From Coenobita brevimanus (taxonomy: Eukaryota; Arthropoda; Malacostraca; Decapoda; Coenobitidae), in NCBI GenBank assembly GCA_032717465.1, contig CM064715.1, positions 34,472,382 through 34,536,381 of the forward strand: DNA of 64,000 nt, given 5' to 3'. The position numbers were made by a program, and so were the translations under genes. Positions 11,058 through 22,899 of this stretch are shown here, in pieces. The notes below the pieces were generated by a model that was not told the DNA's origin, searched no databases, and saw only the letters and a program-made list of their open reading frames with translations. Positions within the stretch are counted from its first letter, which is position 1. Each line of letters begins with the position of its first letter.

Positions 11058-13234
11058 TGAGAGATGTAGTTACAGACAGTGAGGGGGATCGACCAAGAGG
11101 GTGGGATGAACCAATTTTGTATGAAAAGGCAAAATCACTGTTTGAGATGATGTTCCTGTTAGAAGAGTTGGAATTTCCCAGATGTATAAAACCGATACCC
11201 ACCGTAGGCCACCCAGAATTGGTTGTTTTCTCTGATGGTAGTAAGAAAGCATATGGGGCCGCTGCATACGTCAGATGGGAATTGTCTGATGGTTCAGTTA
11301 GATCATATCTATTGTGCTCCAAAAACAGAATTGCACCAACAAGACAGATCAGTATACCGAGATTAGAATTATGTGGTGCTGTTGTAGCTAGTCGTTTGAG
11401 ATCTACAATTGAAAGGGAAATGCAGTTTAAGTTCCAAAGAGTTATTCATATCACAGACTCCTCTATAGTACGAGCTCAGATTCAAAAGGAATCCTTTAGA
11501 TTTAATCCTTTTGTTGCAAATAGGGTGGCTGAAATCCAATCTAGGACAAAACCAACAGAATGGTATTGGGTGCCATCTGAAACAAGGGAGTGTACCCCAT
11601 CAGAATTAGGACCAGATTCTGTGTGGCAAAGAGGCCCAGAATTTCTCTACTTAGATCATGATCAATGGCCGGTGAAGCAGAGTTTTGAGGGAGATGTACC
11701 TGATACTGTGTTTGTGAAAGCAACTACCCATGCATGTGAGGCTAAGGAGGTAAAGACAGTGATAGATATTGGTAGGTTTAGCAGCTACAAGAAACTGCTT
11801 TCAGTCACAGCTCGGGTAATGCAAGTTGTCAAGGCAAAGTCATTGAAAGGATTGTGTGAAGAGCCTACCGCAGAATGCCTACAAGCAGCAGAGAATTACT
11901 GGATCAGACAAGTTCAAGTCTCAATCCATCCAGATTGGAGGACTAGGTTCAAACGACTGGGGCCCACGCTAAATGATCAGAAAGTAGTAGTGGTAGGAAC
12001 CAGAATATCGAAGTGGATGAAAGCTAATTGGAACCGTGATGAATTCATTCTTTTAACATCAGACCACCCATTCACAAAACTATACATTAGTCAGATACAT
12101 CAGGAAAATCATGATGGTGTAGAGGCTTGTCTTGCTAAATTGCATTTAAAATTTTGGGTGCCTGGTGCTAGAAGAGTTATTAAATCTGTGAAACGGCACT
12201 GTACCACCTGTCGTATGATTGACAAGAAAGTGACCTCTCAATGCATGGGCGAATTACCAAAAGAGAGACTTGAACCTTCACCACCATTTTCCAATGTATC
12301 ACTTGATCTTTTTGGACCTTATTCTGTTTGTGATACTGTAAAACGAAGGGTGAAAAGGAAGGTATATGGAGTCATATTTAATTGTATGGCTACCAGAGCT
12401 GTGTATATAGATGTTGCAGAAGGCTATGATACTGGCAGCTTTCTTAAGGTATTTAAAAGATTCACATCTATTAGAGGTTTTCCAAGAAAGGTGTTCTCAG
12501 ATAATGGTGCTCAGTTGGTGTCAGCAAACAAGGAGTTGAGAGACATGGTTTCTAAGTGGAATCTTAAGGAATTAACTGAATTTGGAAGATTTGAGGGTCT
12601 TTCTTGGGAGTTTAATAAGTCAGCAGATGCACCGTGGCAGAACGGATGCAGTGAGGCCTTGATTAGGTTGGTTAAGAGATCCCTGTGTAGAATTGTTGGG
12701 GACTGTGTCTTGTCATATGGCGAGTTACAAACAGTAATGTTTGAGGTAGCTAACCTTCTCAATGAAAGACCGATTGGATGTAACAAAGTATCTGACCTCG
12801 AAGATGTTTCTGTTGTTCGTCCTAATGATCTTCTTTTGGGTCGTTCTACAGTCACAGTGCCAAGTGGGATGTGGGATGAAAGTAGCAATTTTAGTAAGAG
12901 GCATGCATTCATGAACAGAATTATTGATTCATTCTGGAAGAAATGGATGCGAAACTATTTCCCTAGTCTGCTTATTAGGCAGAAATGGCATGTAGATGTA
13001 CGGAATGTCCAGACTGGAGAGATAGTCTTGGTAAAGGATTCTAATGTATTGAAAGGGGAATGGAAAATGGCACAGGTCGTAAGTGCTCTCAGAAGTAAAG
13101 ATGGAAAGGTCAGGGATGTGTTGCTCCGGTATAAAATTAATAAGCCAGGAGGCAAATATTCAGGCCAACGGGATGTAAATGTAACCAGATCAGTTCATAG
13201 CTTAGTTGTACTTCTTCCGGTGGAGGAGCAGTAA
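11003..13234 (+). pseudogene. BEL/Pao RNase H-integrase-C-terminal domain
   Basis: A long open block of 743 codons. It starts at the conserved YDPLGFITPF section after the RT. RNase H follows, with VVFSDGSKKAYGAA and an IPRLELCGA stretch. The integrase zinc-binding part has two His and then C-TTC within about 40 residues, and the catalytic core has SLDLFGPY, then FSDNGAQL and WQNGCSEA as the D, D and E positions. The C-terminal 110 residues resemble DUF5641 (VKDSNVLKGEWKMAQV, RSVHSLVVL). The block itself is uninterrupted and well preserved, so the element is not very old. Function still depends on the broken upstream part. Confidence 0.9.
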
Positions 13235-13263
13235 TCAAGATAGCTTAAATGTCAGGCGGGGAG

Positions 13264-14167
13264 TGTATCGTGATTATCAGAAATCACGATATTTTTGTAT
13301 TACTATTCTATGGTGATTATTTAGATGCATATTTGTCTATCACAATTGTGGATGTATATGTGTAGGATTATTTATGTGTAAATACTGTATATACTGTATA
13401 TTGTATGTATTAAGATTTCACTGATTGTTTATTGGAATAACGAGGAGTATGTTGATACCCTTGGGTGATTTGGTACTGTTAGTGATATAAGCTTAAGTTA
13501 CATTTATGTATAATCATAGTGTACTGTTAATATTAGTTAATATTGGAATGTCTTGAAAATGTTGTATTTGCGAGGTTCAATTGATACTTGTTTATGAATG
13601 GTTAAATTTAAGCTGTACGGTTAACGTGTGAAACAAGCCGAATGGCGGCAGTTTGTGATAAACTATTAGTAGCCAGTCACGTGGCCATATTTCAAGCCTG
13701 GCTCACAGCCGGACCGGGAGTCCTGGGGTCAGTTGGTACGAGGTTAAGGAGCTGAGCAGAGGGGCCCCGAGTTTAGGTCTGGCAGCTGTCCTGTGTGAAA
13801 TTGTCTATACTGTATGTGGACTGATGTTATTCGGGTGGATGTTTGGAAGACAGTGCGGCCATGTTGTAAGTTTACTGCATTTTTTAAAGTTTCAAATTAT
13901 GCTTAAGTTCATGAATAATTGTCCATTTCATTTTGCATATTTAGTATGGTCGGTCACATTGTATAGTGTGATATTATTATTTGATATCATACTAAGGTTC
14001 TTTGTAATTATATATATGACGTGTGTTTGCGATTATTGCTGGGAAGTGAATCTGAGTTCATTCTTTTGTTGTTTATTATTTATGAAGCTGTATTTACCAG
14101 GTTGAATCATTAAACGGATCCGACACCGCAGAACTGCAGTGTTCATTCAAACCTGAATAACAATACA
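13264..14167 (+). repeat. BEL/Pao 3' LTR
   Basis: It begins TGTATCGTG directly after a purine-rich 'ggcggggag' tract (13255-13263) and ends AATACA, giving TG...CA ends and about 904 bp. The right boundary is firm because Gmr1-like gag resumes immediately after it. The 5' LTR lies in or beyond the gap, so the pair cannot be compared. The target-site duplication also cannot be checked; by comparison with copies 2-6 it should be a few bases of 'attat'. Open frames inside it are not genes. Confidence 0.8.
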
Positions 14168-14577
14168 ATTATGATGTAGTTAAGAGCTTGATTCTTCAGG
14201 CCTATGAGCTTGTTCCTGAAGCCTATAGAGTAAAATTTAGGACAACTTATAAGCAAGATAAGCAATCCCATGTTGAGTATGCAAAAATCAAAGAAGATCT
14301 GTTAGAGCAGTGGTTAAATTCTAAGAAAGTGGATTCTGATTTTGGTAAATTTAAGCAGATGATTTTGCTGAGAGACTTCAAAAGGTGTATTAATAATGAT
14401 GTAAGCCTATATCTTGATGAGAGAAGAAGAGATAATTTGTCTGATGCGGCAGTTTTAGCTGATGAATATGTTCTCACAAGAGATATTCTAGAGAAAAAAG
14501 GAAAGCAAAGTACGTTGCCTCTACTCAGAGTACAGGTAACAGGGAAGAGAATAAAGATGATGTTTCTCAGGAAGTAA
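14168..14577 (+). pseudogene. Gag C-terminal part with SCAN-like capsid, copy 1
   Basis: A 136-codon stretch open from the BEL/Pao junction. It contains the whole SCAN-like region: YRVKFRTTYK, then SHVEYAKIKEDLLEQWL, then a helix with MILLRDFKRCINNDV, and finally LSDAAVLADEYV. In vertebrate zinc-finger proteins SCAN mediates dimerisation, and it is thought to derive from the capsid of Gmr1-like elements. Here it would be the C-terminal capsid domain that assembles the retroelement particle. The reading frame changes near 14510, where copies 1, 2, 4, 5 and 6 lack one A relative to copy 3, and it ends at the stop at 14577. Confidence 0.85.
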
Positions 14578-15750
14578 ATACCAGCTCCACCTCTAGATTT
14601 CAGAAAAGTAAATGTAGTTATTGTAGTAAGCTTGGCCGTTTCAGGAGACAGCGTGATGTGAACAAAAAGGAGTCTTTAAATATTCAGTCAATTGGTCTAG
14701 TGTCCACCCTTGAGAGTTCCCAGAATTCTTTAACTGAGTTAACTGAACCTGCTTTGAGGGGTAAATTAAATTCTCATGATGAAGCTCCTCTTTGCAGCAG
14801 TAACGTGGGTGACACTCTCAAGAGTTCATTTGCTAATTTCCTGTCTGATGGATTTGTCAGTCCTCTGGACAGTAATGACAGGAAATCAGTTCAAATATAT
14901 CGTGATACAGGTGCTTGCCAATCCCTTATGCTGACCATTGTTTTAGGCTCTAATGTTAATTCCTCTGATGAAACTGTAATCTTACAAGGTGTAGGGAATA
15001 ATTACTTCTCTGTCCCTCTGTGCAGAGTGAATTTAGAGTCTGGTTTTGTTAATGGTTCCGTTAAGGCTGGGTTGGTTGAGACACTCCCAATGTCAGGTGT
15101 AACTTTCTTACTTGGAAATGATATTGGTGGAAGTCAAGTGTGTCCAGCTCCTCAGTTGTCTAGTGAGCCAGTGGCTGCGGCCCAGGATTGTGATGTCCCT
15201 GATGTGTTCTCTGCATGTGCTGTCACTAGGGCTAAGTCTGGTGACTTAGAGGATAATGATGATGATGTTATCCTAGCTGACACTTTTCTTGCTAATTTGG
15301 ACCACTCACCAGATGAGGCAGTACCCCGTAGTGCTGAAAATTTGTCTCGTCAAGAGTTGGTTGAGTTGCAGGTTGCTGACCCTGAGTTGAAAGGTCTAGC
15401 TAACTCTGCTTACAGTGAAGAAGAGTCAGCCGGTGCTTCTACTTGTTATTATATAAAGTCAGGAGTACTTATGAGGAAGTGGAGACCCTCAACAGCATCA
15501 GCCGACTGTGAATGGGAGGTTGTACATCAAGTTGTCATCCCTCGTGTTTGTAGGCAGGATATCATTAGAGTGGCTCATGATTCCAGTTTGGCAGGACACC
15601 TTGGAGTGAGGAAGACTGTGGCACGCATTTTGAAACACTTCTACTGGCCAGGTATCTTCAGAGATGTTTCCTGGTATTGTAAGTCTTGTCACACCTGTCA
15701 AGTTGTGGGGAAGTGTAATCAGACAGAAAAGGTTGCACCTCTACTTCCCC
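14578..15750 (+). pseudogene. Protease and integrase zinc domain, copy 1
   Basis: The frame opens with a degenerate zinc knuckle (CSYCSKLGRFRRQRDV), where the His and last Cys of a CCHC box are both Arg. The retropepsin follows, with active site DTGA at 14904-14915 and a later LLGNDIG motif. An acidic linker leads to the integrase N-terminal zinc-binding domain, with HDSSLAGHL and CKSCHTCQ giving the His-His-Cys-Cys pattern. Placing integrase directly after protease and before RT is the Gmr1-like order. Near 15745 an extra C in a C-run, shared by all copies, moves the integrase core into another frame. This copy has CEWEVV where copies 2-5 have CEREVV. Confidence 0.85.
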
Positions 15751-17699
15751 ATTCCTCCTTTTCAGGCGCCATTCACCCGTGTGTTGGTGGATATTGTGGG
15801 CCCTATTCCTAAGACTTCTTCAGGATTTTCTTATGTGTTGACCCTGATTGATATGGCTACTCGTTATCCTGAAGCCATTCCACTAAGAAATATCTCAGCA
15901 ATGAACGTGGTTAAGGAAATGCTGGGATTCTTCACCAAGTTTGTTCTATCCAAGGGAGTACAGTCAGACCGGGGAAGTAATTTCATGTCAAATGTTTTCA
16001 AGCAGTCTCTGAAAGAGTTGGGTATCACCCAGATCACGTCTTCAGCTTACCATCCCTAGACCCAAGGAGCGTTGGAGAGAGATCATCAAACACTCAAATC
16101 GATCCTCAAGAAATACTGTTTGGATCAGAAAGACTGGGATAAAGGTCTTCCATTCGTTGTATTTGCCGCAAGAGAATCTCCAAATGAATCACTGGGCTTC
16201 TCATCCTTTGAACTACTGTTTGGCCATGAAGTAAGAGGACCCCTTAAGCTACTCAAGGAATGCTGGCTGTCAGAGGAAGATGACGTCAACCTGCTGGAGT
16301 ATGTGATGAAGTTCAAAGAACGGCTGTCCACTGCTTTAAGGCTGGCGAGAGAGAATTTAGGAGCTGCTCAGGAGAAGATGAAGACTTGGTATGATAAGAA
16401 GTCCAGGTTACGCCACTTTCAGGTTTTCATTCTGCTACCTCTGCAACCTCTTCAGGCCAAGTTTAAGAAGAAACTCCGTGATGTCAACTGTGTCATCGCC
16501 ATACCAGATCGTAGAAAGAATACGCAACTTTGTCACATCAACATGCTAAAGTTATATCACAGGCGGGACGAAAATAACCCAGTCTGCCCTGTAGCTGTTC
16601 CACCCGAGTCTGCAAGTGAAGTTCTCCCATGCAGCTTGAGCCTGAGTGATAGTTTGGGGAAGAATCCTGATATCATGAATAATCTCCAGACTAAGCTTTC
16701 TCATCTAGCTCCCCAGGAAAGGCAGGAGTTTTCGGCATTACTGCAGGAGTACGCGCAAGTGTTCCGTGCCACTCCAGGAAGAACCACTGTGTTGATGCAT
16801 GATGTCGATGTTGGAGACGCAAAGCCAATTAAACTGCCTCCTTACCGTGTGAACCCAGTGAAAGTTCCTCTCATCCAGGAGGAGCTTGGCTACCTGTTGG
16901 ACCACAAGATGACAGAGCCCTGTCAGAGCGAGTGGAGTTCTCCTGTCACTCTAGTCCCTAAGCCAGGTGGGTCACAGCGTCTTTGCATCGACTATAGACG
17001 TGTTAATCAGATAACCAAAACAGACACTTACCCTCTCCCTCGCGTGGAAGATTGCATAGACAAGATCGGAAACGCTAGGTACATAAGTAAGTTTGATTTG
17101 TTAAAGGGATACTGGCAAATACCTATGACTGAACGTGCTAGGGAGATCTCATGTTTTGTAACACTAGGAAAGACTTTTGCATGTTCTGTAATGCCATATG
17201 GTATGAAGAATGCACCAGCCACTTTTCAGAAGCTCATGAATGTTGTAACAGAGGGTTTGGCAGGGTGTGTTGTTTATATTGATGATGTATTAATCTTCAG
17301 TGACAACTGGAAACATCACCTATGCCATGTCAGTAAATTTCTTGAGCGTTTAGTTCAGGCTAATCTTGTAGCTAATTTATCAAAGTGTGAGTTTGGTTAA
17401 GCTAAATTTCAGTACCTTGGGTACGTAATTGGTGATGGACATGTTGCACCACCAGGCTCTAAGGTTCAGGTTATAAGTGATCTTCCCAGACCTAAAAGTA
17501 GGAAAGAGCTACAAAGATTTTTGGGAATGGTAGGTTATTACAGGAGATTTGTTCTTAACTTTTCTATTCTTGTATCACCACTTACAGACCTACTGAAAAA
17601 GGGAGTTAAATTTGTTTGGACCGATAACTGTGAATCCTCTTTCACCAAACTTAAAGCTATTCTATTAAGTCAGCCAGTGCTCGCTACTCCAAATTTTGC

Positions 17700-17700
<1 letters not shown>
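15751..17700 (+). pseudogene. Integrase core and reverse transcriptase, copy 1
   Basis: The integrase core shows VDIVGPIPK and LIDMATRYPEA, then QSDRGSNFMS. A stop (TAG, 16057-16059) lies right after YHP, where other integrases have Gln. The frame then resumes with TQGALERDHQTL, which supplies the catalytic Glu. A shortened integrase C-terminal section follows, then the RT with LCIDYRRVNQ, FDLLKGYWQIP, MPYGMKNAPATFQ and the catalytic YIDD at 17275-17286. A second stop at 17398-17400 (TAA where other copies have CAA) is unique to this copy. The RT thumb-side section continues to 17700, where the element is cut off by (TA)n before RNase H. Confidence 0.9.
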
Positions 17701-17765
<65 letters not shown>

Positions 17766-19045
17766 CTTATCCGGAACCGTATATTTTGAACCAAGTAATG
17801 TTCATATACTATGTATCGGTAAGGCTATGTCTTTTTTTTCCTAATAATATATATCTGATAAAGAACACCTAAATAATTATCAATTAAACAATGCATTTAC
17901 TTTCTGAGTGATTGTACCTTTGTTAATATGGATAACATTATCTCACTAAGCGTAATAATGGATAAATATTCAATTTGTACAATTTAATCAGGAGGCTCAA
18001 ATTAGCACTTAAAGCCCAATTTATACATATGAGAAAAACATCCGTTTCATCCCTAAACTCGAAGGTTATTAAACGTCTCCACCCAAAGGAAATTCTTTGG
18101 GTTTAAACCCGTCAAATGAGTTTCTTTACCTCTAAATCGATTTCATCCTACGTTTTACCTCATTTAGCCTTCTTACTGATTTTTTTCTCCTAGGTGGTAT
18201 CTTTTCTCCCTGTAATATTTTCTGAATATTAGATGCGATTTCGAATGTTTATCAGCTAATTATGTGGACAGTTTTTTTAAGTTTCATATTTAGGTCATTC
18301 GCCCACAATTATGCTTTTTTACTATCATTCCACTATAAAAGTTTTGAATTACTAATAGAAGGCTTGTTTTTACCGTAACAATAGGAAATTTTTCTTTATC
18401 CTGAATCTCTCACTGCATATGAAAATAAAAGTCACAAATGACCCTAATCCGAACGTACAAATCCAATCTCGGGACGATATTAAAACAGTACATCGAGTGT
18501 TTCATCAACCTTCATTTTTGAAGTTGTCATGCCCAATATTTCCACGTAATTTATTGTATGTCTATGTATTGCTTTAGTCTTCATACTTTCTTGCGAGAGA
18601 AAAGAAAACCGTTGTTTTTCAAAATTTACCGCTTGTCTCGGAGACCCCCCACATCAATCAAAACTTTTTCTTCACTTCAGTAGTAATCTCTTTTAATTGT
18701 GAATCGATTTCTCGTTATATCTTTACTAAATGTGATTTTTTTTCATGCTCAGGATTGTCGTAAGTTTTAAAAGTAATTAGGTGGTTTTCCCAAAAAGTTC
18801 TGAGTACAGTTATTGAAAATGTATATTTAGCGATTACTCCAAAAAAAAAAAAAAAAAAAGTTTATACCTCGAAAACTCCCGTAAAACATGTTTGAACTTC
18901 CCCCAAACCGGATACTATTAGCTGTATCTAGTTCACGATTAGTCAAACATTTTATCCATGAAATCACAAGTGAGTTGAATAAAAAATTGAAATACATTGT
19001 TAATCTGAACACCACAGTCAAAAGATTACATCAACGGTCGGGAAA
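17701..19045 (+). repeat. Spacer 1: (TA)n then background satellite
   Basis: (TA)n occupies 17701-17765, with one 'gtatatag' interruption. From 17766 to about 19045 comes one satellite unit, recognisable from 'gaaccgtatattttgaacc' to 'aacggtcgggaaac'. It includes an A-run near 18841-18859. The same unit, more diverged, occurs at 54748-56020 and again at about 58905-60090 outside the array. No gene is seen. Confidence 0.85.
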
Positions 19046-19881
<836 letters not shown>

Positions 19882-20632
19882 TTTACATACCCTATGATTT
19901 CATCATCCTTTGTATAATTCTAACGTACAGTATGCTGCATGTTTGATCACGAGCGTTCTACCTCACTCCCCCCTTCTCCCCTTATAGTAGAGTAAGTCGT
20001 TCTTTCTGTTGTTCAAAGCAGGAGTGCCAACTCTTTGTCCCCTATGGCTTCATTTGCGCGTCCTTATTACAAGTTGTATCAAGCTCTCCCGGACCCTATA
20101 TAATGAGCTCAGTCTCTGCATTAATTGCCACTTAGATCTACTCCTCATTTTGTTCACATCTCTGTCCTCCCCTGTAGTTATTATTATTTTTGTGAGTGCT
20201 CAGGAAGTCTCCAACCATCCAGCTGCTGTGTAATTTGAGAATAAGTGTTATTCCATTTTTTTCTGTTACTGTATATCATAAGGTGTTAATTCGTAGGCTT
20301 GGTAATGTTTTTGTGATTAATGTAAAGTTTTATTGTCAGCCAGTGGTAATAATATTTAGTATCTGTAATAATATATCTTGCATTAACTGAGCATTATCCG
20401 GTTTTCTCATTTTATCAGGGTTGACTTAGATAAGTTTACACTTGCTAATTTCGTGTTAATAGCGGATATTGCAGTTAACCATATGTTTGACCTGTTTTGG
20501 CCATTACATTATCCTTCTGAGTCCAGAATGTTTAGTTGTTAGTTTGAGCATTAAACTTTAACTTGTAATTTTACTTAACTCTTTTGTTTTGAACCTAGAA
20601 CTTTCCGGGACAGTTTTCTCTGTTCCATAACA
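19882..20632 (+). repeat. 5' LTR, copy 2
   Basis: About 751 bp, starting at 'tttacataccc', where a (TA)n has replaced the TG of the complete LTR end seen at 53878, and ending ATAACA. A TATA box (TATATAA, 20097-20103) and a polyadenylation-like ATTAAA (20550-20555) give a plausible U3-R-U5 layout. Confidence 0.85.
20097..20103 (+). promoter_or_regulatory. TATA box in LTR (copy 2; same in the other LTRs)
   Basis: TATATAA sits about 215 bp into the LTR. The same box is present at 27286-27292, 34400-34406, 41494-41500, 48694-48700 and, in the 3' LTR, at 54095-54101. Transcription would be expected to start about 25-35 bp downstream. Conservation in all six LTRs is visible, but activity is inferred. 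Confidence 0.55.
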
Positions 20633-20638
20633 TAAATT

Positions 20639-20656
20639 TGGCGACCTCTTATCAGG
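20639..20656 (+). promoter_or_regulatory. Candidate tRNA primer binding site, copy 2
   Basis: TGGCGACCTCTTATCAGG lies 6 bp downstream of the LTR end. It begins with the TGG expected opposite a tRNA CCA end. The matching tRNA was not identified, and the 6-bp offset is larger than in many elements. Copy 6 has TGGCCACC at this place. Confidence 0.4.
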
Positions 20657-20713
20657 ATATTCAGGATATTATCATAAGGATATTGCTTGATATTTTGTGA
20701 CTGTGATTTATTC

Positions 20714-21725
20714 ATGATGTCTACTATTACTACGCTTGATGAAGCCAAAGATTTTTTGTCATGTGCAAACAGTGTGTGATATAGAAAACAGAACAAAGAA
20801 TGAACTTAAGCTTGTTGCTCAACAATTGGGAATTTTTGTTCGCTCTCATCATTCTAAAGATCAAATTGTTAACATGATTAATGAAAGCTTGTTTAATGCA
20901 GATTGAAATAGCTAAGTTACAGCTAGCCCTGCAGGAGGCTCGTGCTAAGGAGGCTGAATTTCAGGCCCGTGTTAAGGAGGATCAGTTTCAGGCAAAAGCT
21001 AAGTAGGTTGAGTTTCAGGCACGTGCTAAGGAGGCTGAGGCACAAGTTGAAATTGCTAGGATTCAGGCAGACCATGAGTATCGCATGAAACAAGGTGGAA
21101 CTGGATCATCTAGCTCTGATGATTTTGATGTGGCTAAAAATGTTAAACTTGTCCCTCCTTTTAATGAATCTGATTTAACAAAGTATTTTCAGTTGTTTGA
21201 GAGGGTAGCTACAGGTTTTAATTGGCCAAAAAGTATTGGCCAGTACTCCTTCAAACTGTTCTCACCGGTAAAGCTCAAGTAACTTATGCATCTTTGCCTC
21301 AGGATCAATCTGATAATTATGATGTAGTTAAGAGCTTGATTCTTCAGGCCTATGAGCTTGTTCCTGAAGCCTATAGAGTAAAATTTAGGACAACTTATAA
21401 GCAAGATAAGCAATCCCATGTTGAGTATGCAAAAATCAAAGAAGATCTGTTAGAGCAGTGGTTAAATTCTAAGAATGTGGATTCTGATTTTGGTCAATTT
21501 AAGCAGATGATTTTGCTGAGAGACTTCAAAAGGTGTATTAATAATGATGTAAGCCTATATCTTGATGAGAGAAGAATAGATAATTTGTCTGATGCGGCAG
21601 TTTTAGCTGATGAATATGTTCTCACAAGAGATATTCTAGAGAAAAAAGGAAAGCAAAGTACGTTGCCTCTACTCAGAGTACAGGTAACAGGGAAGAGAAT
21701 AAAGATGATGTTTCTCAGGAAGTAA
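20714..21725 (+). pseudogene. Gag, copy 2: SAP-like, coiled coil, SCAN-like capsid
   Basis: The first ATG after the leader starts a short frame that stops after about 21 codons (LDEAKDFLSCAN). A shifted frame then gives KNELKLVAQQLGI and SKDQIVNMIN, a helix-extension-helix like a SAP domain. A further shift gives a 60-residue Lys/Glu/Ala heptad-like repeat (EARAKEAEFQA), probably a coiled coil, interrupted by a TAG. These three breaks are shared by copies 2-6. The capsid follows (LVPPFNESDLTKYFQLFE, then the SCAN-like helices). In copies 2 and 3 one base is missing before the 'caaaaagtattgg' site near 21229, adding a frameshift that copies 4-6 lack. Confidence 0.8.
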
Positions 21726-22899
21726 ATACCAGCTCCACCTCTAGATTTCAGAAAAGTAAATGTAGTTATTGTAGTAAGCTTGGCCGTTTCAGGAGACAGC
21801 GTGATGTGAACAAAAAGGAGTCTTTAAATATTCAGTCAATTGGTCTAGTGTCCACCCTTGAGAGTTCCCAGAATTCTTTAACTGAGTTAACTGAACCTGC
21901 TTTGAGGGGTAAATTAAATTCTCATGATGAAGCTCCTCTTTGGAGCAGTAACGTGGGTGACACTCTCAAGAGTTCATTTGCTAATTTCCTGTCTGATGGA
22001 TTTGTCAGTCCTCTGGACAGTAATGACAGGAAATCAGTTCAAATATATCGTGATACAGGTGCTTGCCAATCCCTTATGCTGACCATTGTTTTAGGCTCTA
22101 ATGTTAATTCCTCTGATGAAACTGTAATCTTACAAGGTGTAGGGAATAATTACTTCTCTGTCCCTCTGTGCAGAGTGAATTTAGAGTCTGGTTTTGTTAA
22201 TGGTTCCGTTAAGGCTGGGTTGGTTGAGACACTCCCAATGTCAGGTGTAACTTTCTTACTTGGAAATGATATTGGTGGAAGTCAAGTGTGTCCAGCTCCT
22301 CAGTTGTCTAGTGAGCCAGTGGCTGCGGCCCAGGATTGTGATGTCCCTGATGTGTTCTCTGCATGTGCTGTCACTAGGGCTAAGTCTGGTGACTTAGAGG
22401 ATAATGATGATGATGTTATCCTAGCTGACACTTTTCTTGCTAATTTGGACCACTCACCAGATGAGGCAGTACCCCGTAGTGCTGAAAATTTGTCTCGTCA
22501 AGAGTTGGTTGAGTTGCAGGTTGCTGACCCTAAGTTGAAAGGTCTAGCTAACTCTGCTTACAGTGAAGAAGAGTCAGCCGGTGCTTCTACTTGTTATTAT
22601 ATAAAGTCAGGAGTACTTATGAGGAAGTGGAGACCCTCAACAGCATCAGCCGACTGTGAACGGGAGGTTGTACACCAAGTTGTCATCCCTCGTGTTTGTA
22701 GGCAGGATATCATTAGAGTGGCTCATGATTCCAGTTTGGCAGGACACCTTGGAGTGAGGAAGACTGTGGCACGCATTTTGAAACACTTCTACTGGCCAGG
22801 TATCTTCAGAGATGTTTCCTGGTATTGTAAGTCTTGTCACACCTGTCAAGTTGTGGGGAAGTGTAATCAGACAAAAAAAGGTTGCACCTCTACTTCCCC
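21726..22899 (+). pseudogene. Protease and integrase zinc domain, copy 2
   Basis: The protease active site DTGA is at 22052-22063, and the protease is open through LLGNDIG and the integrase HHCC domain without an internal stop. It differs from copy 1 at a few residues (for example CEREVV, and PKLKG where the others have PELKG). An A-run near 22873 has one base more than in the other copies, a private indel just before the shared frameshift into the integrase core. Confidence 0.85.

Larger units (their letters stand above)
8165..14167 (+). mobile_element. BEL/Pao LTR retrotransposon, 5' end in gap
   Basis: The domain order is gag, zinc knuckle, protease, RT, RNase H, integrase and a C-terminal DUF5641-like region, then a purine-rich tract and a 3' LTR. 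This order and the family-specific RT box with DIKKMYNSV mark it as BEL/Pao. The coding region is split by at least three frameshifts (about 10060-10110, about 10583 and about 11000), so it is not coding-competent as read. It is inserted in the gag of Gmr1-like copy 1: the sequence right after the LTR ('attatgatgtagtt') is continuous with uninterrupted gag in copies 2-6. The insertion is therefore younger than the array unit it interrupts. Confidence 0.9.
14168..17700 (+). mobile_element. Gmr1-like Ty3/Gypsy copy 1, truncated at both ends
   Basis: The 5' LTR and first half of gag are missing because the BEL/Pao element is inserted in gag at 14167/14168. The 3' end stops at the RT/RNase H boundary, where (TA)n begins at 17701, as in copies 2-5. 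A copy-specific stop lies near the end of the RT (17398-17400). Confidence 0.9.

Noticed and set aside
13824..14105. 93-codon hydrophobic frame
   Set aside because: It lies wholly inside the BEL/Pao 3' LTR.
14510..14577. Gag to protease frame change as a programmed frameshift
   Set aside because: Copy 3 has an open frame through this point with one extra A, and many other breaks are plainly mutational. Decay is the simpler explanation.
20009..20233. 73-90 codon frame repeated in each LTR (also 27198, 34312, 41406, 48606, 54034)
   Set aside because: It lies in the LTR across the TATA box, and its length changes with single-base differences between copies. It is not conserved as protein.
21000..21100. 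Lys/Glu/Ala heptads in gag as a separate coiled-coil gene
   Set aside because: They are continuous with the capsid, occur at the same place in copies 2-6 and carry a shared TAG, so they are part of the dead gag.
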